Assembly (NCBI GenBank): GCA_002382605.1
Contig: DFYG01000045.1
Coordinates: 1 to 19,331, forward strand
DNA from: Synergistaceae bacterium UBA4088
Lineage (GTDB): Bacteria; Synergistota; Synergistia; Synergistales; Thermovirgaceae
Reading direction: 5' to 3'
DNA length: 19,331 bases
Made by a program: the position numbers and the translations under genes. This document shows positions 16,113-19,331 of the stretch, in pieces (position 1 is the stretch's first letter; each line of letters opens with the position of its first letter). The notes beneath the pieces are model-generated. The model saw only the letters and a program-made list of their open reading frames with translations, was not told the origin of the DNA and made no database searches.

Positions 16113-16947
16113 ACCTCATCGGCCCGGGGGATGCATAGCCCAAGCCTGGAGTGTCGCGGAGATCCTGCGAGTCCTGTCAGAAGAGGGAATTGACGTTCCG
16201 GCGGGGTCGGGCCTGAACAGGAGATCCTTTCATGGACAGATCTTCGCTCAGAAACGATCGGTCAAAACCGGGGCTGCGGCATCTGAAAAAATACTTCTTT
16301 TCGTAAAGACGCCTGTCCCTGGTGAGGTCAAGACCCGTCTTGCTCCTGCCCTGGGGGCCGAAAAGGCAGCAGCCCTTTACAGGAAGTTCGTCCTCGATCT
16401 TCTTCTTACACTCCGCGATATCAAGGTTCCCGTGACAGTACTCTTCCATCCCGAAAGATACGAGGATCTCGTCCGCGAGTGGCTTGGACAAGGATTGGAA
16501 TACCTTGCCCAGGAAGGGAACGACCTTGGGCAGCGGCTTCGTTCAGCTTTCAGCCATGGCTTTGAAGGCGGCTCGGAAAGTCTCCTGGCCCTGGGCGGTG
16601 ATACGCCGGATATTCCGGGGCCACTGATCCTGGAGGCATTTTCCTCGCTTGAAGAATACCCCTCTGTGCTGATACCGGCAATTGACGGGGGATACGCGGC
16701 CATCGGTTTCACGAGGGAAGGCTACTGTCCTGAGGTTTTCCGTGGAATACCGTGGGGAACGAACGGAGTATTCAGAAAGACTTTGGATATCCTTTCCGCA
16801 AAAGGTGTTCAGGCAAGGATCCTCACTCCCTGGCAGGACGTGGATACGCCCAGGGATCTTGATGATCTTGTGAAAAGGCTGGAAAGAAGCAAATTATGCC
16901 CGAATGTTCGAGAGTTTTTTAAAAGCGATGAGGCCAGGGGGTCTTAA
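16084..16947 (+). CDS. TIGR04282/DUF2064-type arsenosugar-cluster glycosyl/nucleotidyl transferase, start uncertain
   Basis: The conserved domain begins at about 16285 ([21 protein letters not shown]) and continues with [10 protein letters not shown], the [13 protein letters not shown] segment, [10 protein letters not shown] and a final [11 protein letters not shown]. This is the DUF2064 group (TIGR04282) of GT-A-fold sugar transferase-like proteins found with arsS. No start codon lies in this frame between 16084 and the domain, and the first 60 or so codons are the debranching-enzyme scar plus spacer. A better start by ribosome-site logic is the ATG at 16232 (AGGAGA 8 nt upstream), but it is in another frame. 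One extra base in the A6 run at 16286-16291 would join it cleanly to the domain. Either the gene is frameshifted, or it is expressed as an odd read-through fusion. Its stop overlaps the next start (TAATG). Confidence 0.72.
   Translation: MSKSELTPCEPHRPGGCIAQAWSVAEILRVLSEEGIDVPAGSGLNRRSFHGQIFAQKRSVKTGAAASEKILLFVKTPVPGEVKTRLAPALGAEKAAALYRKFVLDLLLTLRDIKVPVTVLFHPERYEDLVREWLGQGLEYLAQEGNDLGQRLRSAFSHGFEGGSESLLALGGDTPDIPGPLILEAFSSLEEYPSVLIPAIDGGYAAIGFTREGYCPEVFRGIPWGTNGVFRKTLDILSAKGVQARILTPWQDVDTPRDLDDLVKRLERSKLCPNVREFFKSDEARGS
16111..16173 (+). pseudogene. C-terminal remnant of a glycogen debranching enzyme
   Basis: Reading in the frame that leads into the TIGR04282-like gene, about 21 codons give [20 protein letters not shown]. 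This is the characteristic end of bacterial and archaeal amylo-alpha-1,6-glucosidase/glycogen debranching enzymes ([19 protein letters not shown]). Nothing else of the enzyme is present; the sequence just before it belongs to the GH63 relic. It is therefore the scar of a deletion joining the front of one glucan-degrading gene to the back of another. Confidence 0.75.
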
Positions 16948-17645
16948 TGGATTTTTCAGTCGTTGTGCCGGTATATCATGAATCCGGGCGGATCAATTCA
17001 CTTATTGACCACATCTGTTCCCGGGCAGGCCAAAGCGGCCATGATGTGGAGATCATAGTTGTTGATGGTTCCCCCCTGGCTGAAACTGTTTCGGCAATAA
17101 AGTGCGAGAATGTAAAGAAAATGGTTTCGTTCCCAGGCAGGGGTACCCAGATGAACGCCGGCGCGGAAGTTGCTTCGGGAGAGGTGCTGGTTTTCCTTCA
17201 TGCCGATACCCTGCTCCCCCGATCAGCGTTCTCGCTTGTTTCCAGCCTGCTGGAGGACCCCGCGGTCTGCGGTGGAGCTTTTGATCTTGGCATTGACGAT
17301 GGCAGTAAGGTTTACCGGGTGATAGAACGAATGGCCAACCTGCGATCGAGGTTGACCCATATACCCTATGGCGACCAGGCGATATTTGTGCGTTCCTGTG
17401 TTTTTTCGTCGATAGGTGGTTACCGCAACATCCCGATCTTCGAAGATGTGGACCTGATGAGGCGGATAAAGGCAACAGGTCTCCAACCGGGATTTATTGA
17501 CAGCCCTGTTGTGACCTCGGCCAGAAGATGGCAGCGGGAAGGTGTGCTCCGAACGACTTTCCGCAACTGGCTCATCCTGGCGGGCTATTTTGCGGGGTTT
17601 TCCCCGGAATTTCTCGAACGGTTCTACCGGCGGGAAGCCTCATAA
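16947..17645 (+). CDS. TIGR04283-type arsenosugar biosynthesis glycosyltransferase (GT2)
   Basis: The 232-residue protein opens on the GT-A strand FSVVVPVYHESGRI, then IIVVDGSP. It next shows the subgroup-specific PGRGTQMNAG, FLHADTLLP with the metal-binding HAD (DxD-like), GGAFDLGI, the IPYGDQAIFVR acceptor-region motif, and IFEDVDLMRRIK with the catalytic-base region ED. This set matches the GT2 glycosyltransferases that accompany arsS. Its presumed role is to add a sugar or aglycone to the arsenic-containing riboside; the donor is not known. The ATG overlaps the TAA of the preceding gene by one base, and AGGGGG precedes it, so the two transferases are translationally coupled. A basic C-terminal hydrophobic stretch (NWLILAGYFAGF) may touch the membrane. 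The length is normal. Confidence 0.9.
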   Translation: MDFSVVVPVYHESGRINSLIDHICSRAGQSGHDVEIIVVDGSPLAETVSAIKCENVKKMVSFPGRGTQMNAGAEVASGEVLVFLHADTLLPRSAFSLVSSLLEDPAVCGGAFDLGIDDGSKVYRVIERMANLRSRLTHIPYGDQAIFVRSCVFSSIGGYRNIPIFEDVDLMRRIKATGLQPGFIDSPVVTSARRWQREGVLRTTFRNWLILAGYFAGFSPEFLERFYRREAS

Positions 17646-18038
17646 ATTGTTTTTAAATTTTCCAAAATGGCTCTTGCTCCTCCTTTCGGGCTGGGCAGAT
17701 CCACCCAGTCCGGCAAATAAATGGCATAAAGACATGATCCCGCTGGCCATCAAAGCCCCTGCTGACCCTTCTTCAGATCCCGCATGTTCAGCCATCCAGA
17801 AAGATCGTTTGATACCGCCAAAGATATCACGCTTTGCGTACCTGAAAGGGTTTGCGGCACGATCTTGCCTGTCAGGGTAGCCTTAAGGAAAATACCGATC
17901 CTGGATACCATCCCTTTTCGGTGACAGGGACCTCAGTAATTCACCATTGGATCATCGATTTGGACAGTTCTTTTGGATTGGATTATCATGTCCTGGTTGG
18001 AAGTGTATCTCTTGAGGTCCTGAAAGTGAGGTGCCCTT
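17646..18038. other. 393-bp gene-poor stretch with one marginal ORF
   Basis: I find no recognisable gene. A marginal plus-strand frame (TTG at 17648 to a stop at 17878-17880, 77 codons) begins with a hydrophobic signal-like run (FLNFPKWLLLLLSGWA) but has no ribosome site and no family resemblance further on. It may be the stump of a degraded exported protein. The end of the gap (about 17955-18030) is AT-richer and probably carries the promoter of the dioxygenase gene, whose ribosome site TGAGGTG is seen at about 18025-18031. Confidence 0.4.
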
Positions 18039-18827
18039 ATGAAAGGACAGGTGGTCTACTTTTCCCATGGCGGAGGTCCTTTGCCTATTCTGGGTGATGC
18101 AAGCCACAGGGCGATGGTTGATTTTATGATCCAGCTTCCGTCCCGACTGAGGAAACCCGATGCCATACTTGTCATAAGTGCCCATTGGGAGGAACCTGTC
18201 GCGACGATTCTTGGCTCGCCAAACCCTCCAATGCTCTACGATTATTACGGTTTCCCGGACGAGGCCTATACGGTCACCTATCCGGCTTCCGGAGACCCCG
18301 GACTTGCCGGGAGGATCTCTGGAATGCTTGAGAGCAGGCATATAGGATCCCGGGTTGATACGGTGCGGGGATTTGACCATGGCCTGTTCATCCCGCTAAA
18401 GCTCATGTACCCCGAGGCTGATATCCCTTCACTTCAGATATCCCTGCTGAAAGGCCTAGACCCCGCCGCACACTTGACTATTGGAAAGAGCCTGCGCGAA
18501 TTGCTTGACGAGAACATACTGGTGATCGGATCGGGGTTCTCGTTCCACAACATAAGCGCGTTTTCATGGCAGGGGATCTTTGCGCCCGACCCGCTCAATG
18601 ATTCCTTTCAGGAATGGCTTATCGAGATCTGTACTGGTCCAATGCCTCAGGCGGAACGTGAACAGCGACTGGCCGACTGGGCAAAAGCCCCGTCAGCACG
18701 CTACTGCCATCCGCGGGAAGAACACCTGATGCCGCTTCATGTTTGCGCTGCTATGGCGGGTACTCCGGCACGCCTGATCTTTGATGATCACATACTGGGC
18801 AAGCGAGGGGTCGCGTTCCAGTGGTGA
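18039..18827 (+). CDS. DODA-type (LigB-like) extradiol aromatic ring-opening dioxygenase
   Basis: The 262-residue protein belongs to the class III extradiol dioxygenase family that includes plant DOPA dioxygenase and E. coli YgiD. Metal-ligand candidates stand in family positions: H10 in YFSHGGGP, H49 in VISAHWEE and H229 in HPREEHLMPLH; further conserved histidines are H114 (GFDHGLFIPL), H170 (GSGFSFHN) and H234. The family opens catechol-type rings with Fe(II) or Zn(II), but many bacterial members have no known substrate. The length and motif order are complete. It is separated from the arsenosugar genes by about 390 bp and has its own ribosome site, so it may be a separate unit. Cytoplasmic. 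Confidence 0.9.
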   Translation: MKGQVVYFSHGGGPLPILGDASHRAMVDFMIQLPSRLRKPDAILVISAHWEEPVATILGSPNPPMLYDYYGFPDEAYTVTYPASGDPGLAGRISGMLESRHIGSRVDTVRGFDHGLFIPLKLMYPEADIPSLQISLLKGLDPAAHLTIGKSLRELLDENILVIGSGFSFHNISAFSWQGIFAPDPLNDSFQEWLIEICTGPMPQAEREQRLADWAKAPSARYCHPREEHLMPLHVCAAMAGTPARLIFDDHILGKRGVAFQW

Positions 18828-18976
18828 GACCTTTTTCTGATCACCTATTGGCGTCAGGTCTGTCCTGTTTGACGCGACAGGTACTCTTCCTTTTGTGCCG
18901 GGCAAGGTTTTTGTGCCATCATCCTCGTTGCAAGTTGTGAGTCACAAGGTTCCCGGCGTTCTTTGTCAGGGTATTC

Positions 18977-19007
18977 CGATTCACGATTAACGAGTAACGA
19001 TTAACGG
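18977..19007. repeat. Heptad tandem repeat (CGATTAA unit, four copies)
   Basis: Four adjacent 7-bp units read CGATTCA, CGATTAA, CGAGTAA and CGATTAA, followed by CGG. The array lies in the gap between the dioxygenase gene and the convergent phosphatase gene, eight bases from the latter's stop. The sequence is neither coding nor an inverted repeat. Similar heptad tracts occur in intergenic regions of some bacterial genomes; function is unknown. Confidence 0.75.
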
Positions 19008-19014
19008 CTTCTAA

Positions 19015-19331
19015 TCACAGCCCCTTCTGTTCCACTCTTTGCCAGGGGTTGCCCGTGTGGTGCGCGTCTCCCATGACATGAAGGCTCAGCCCCTTTTCGC
19101 TCGCTTCCAGCAGTGTGATGCTCCCGTTGGCAATGCGGAACCGCCAGAAGCTGCTCAAATTACAGCCCACTACCCCGCAGAGGATCACCTTGATCACGGC
19201 GTCGTGGGAGAATACGGCCACCCTTTTTCCGGGAGCAGCGATCACATCTTCAAGCGCGGTCCATGCACGGTTTTGAACATCCTTCAAGGTCTCCCCTTCG
19301 GGCATTGTCACCGTTTCGGGGTGCGAATGCC
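19015..19331 (-). CDS. Histidine phosphatase superfamily protein, N-terminus off window
   Basis: Reading the minus strand from the right edge in an open frame, the product ends at 19015. Visible are PEGETLKDVQNRAWTALEDV (the conserved GE(S/T)xxDVxxR helix), then VAVFSHDAVIKVILC with the second catalytic His, and the C-terminal NGSITLLE strand. The RHG nucleophile half lies outside the window. It matches the cobalamin phosphatase/PGM-like part of the family (alpha-ribazole phosphatase is one possibility), with no substrate evidence. It is convergent with the dioxygenase gene and is not the same gene as the phosphatase at 8942. The GTG at 19311 is not a credible start, because the frame continues upstream with family-like sequence (HPETV). 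Confidence 0.82.
   Translation of the reverse strand, partial: HSHPETVTMPEGETLKDVQNRAWTALEDVIAAPGKRVAVFSHDAVIKVILCGVVGCNLSSFWRFRIANGSITLLEASEKGLSLHVMGDAHHTGNPWQRVEQKGL

Noticed and set aside
18864..18881. CCTGT...ACAGG inverted repeat after the dioxygenase gene as a terminator
   Set aside because: Only a 5-bp stem with an 8-base loop and no clear T tract follows.
1..19331. CRISPR arrays, tRNA/rRNA genes, insertion sequences, att sites, prophage genes
   Set aside because: I scanned for spaced direct repeats, cloverleaf-like and rRNA-like stretches, transposases and integrases, and found none that could be supported.

Overview
The window is a bacterial chromosomal segment with moderate-to-high G+C and free use of AGG, ATA and GGA/GGG codons. 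Start sites are Shine-Dalgarno-led, and some proteins are exported or membrane-bound. A Gram-negative anaerobe of the Desulfobacterota (deltaproteobacterial) or a similar lineage is my best guess. It rests on gene content and codon flavour only; no rRNA, tRNA or other phylogenetic marker is present.

Left part (1-5263, minus strand). A long exported protein of unknown function runs off the left edge. Its mature part carries a spaced G-S...D-I-D...D pattern that resembles a polymerase-beta-type nucleotidyltransferase core. Next come a PLP-dependent Cys/Met-metabolism enzyme and a translationally coupled pair: a TVP38/TMEM64 (VTT-domain) membrane protein and a flavin-dependent pyridine-nucleotide oxidoreductase of the type found N-terminal to SelD.

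Centre (5301-12518). First there is a composite of gene relics: a glucoamylase (GH15) with an internal deletion and no C-terminal half, joined to a glucose-1-dehydrogenase-like SDR that has also lost its middle. A second TVP38/TMEM64 gene is convergent with it. Then follows a compact, intact plus-strand operon of glucose phosphorylation and the oxidative pentose phosphate pathway: pgl - glk - histidine phosphatase - zwf - gnd. It would convert glucose to ribulose-5-phosphate and yield two reduced nicotinamide cofactors per glucose.

Right part (12597-17645). This is a set of arsenosugar-biosynthesis-type genes: a mercuric-reductase-like flavoprotein without mercury ligands, a small AhpD/CMD-fold peroxidase-like protein, the radical SAM enzyme ArsS, a DUF2064/TIGR04282-type sugar transferase and a TIGR04283-type GT2 glycosyltransferase. 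A second relic composite splits the set: the N-terminal fifth of a GH63/MGH1-type glucosidase joined to the last residues of a glycogen debranching enzyme. That tail reads in frame into the TIGR04282 gene. No arsM methyltransferase is visible.

Right edge (17646-19331). A gene-poor stretch is followed by a DODA/LigB-type extradiol dioxygenase, a heptad tandem repeat, and the C-terminal part of a histidine phosphatase on the minus strand.

Taken together, the locus looks like an old glucan-to-glucose-to-pentose-phosphate island interleaved with arsenosugar genes. The extracellular or glycogen-degrading front end (GH15, GH63, debranching enzyme, glucose dehydrogenase) has been cut away by repeated deletions. 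The cytoplasmic pathway and the arsenic genes remain largely intact.
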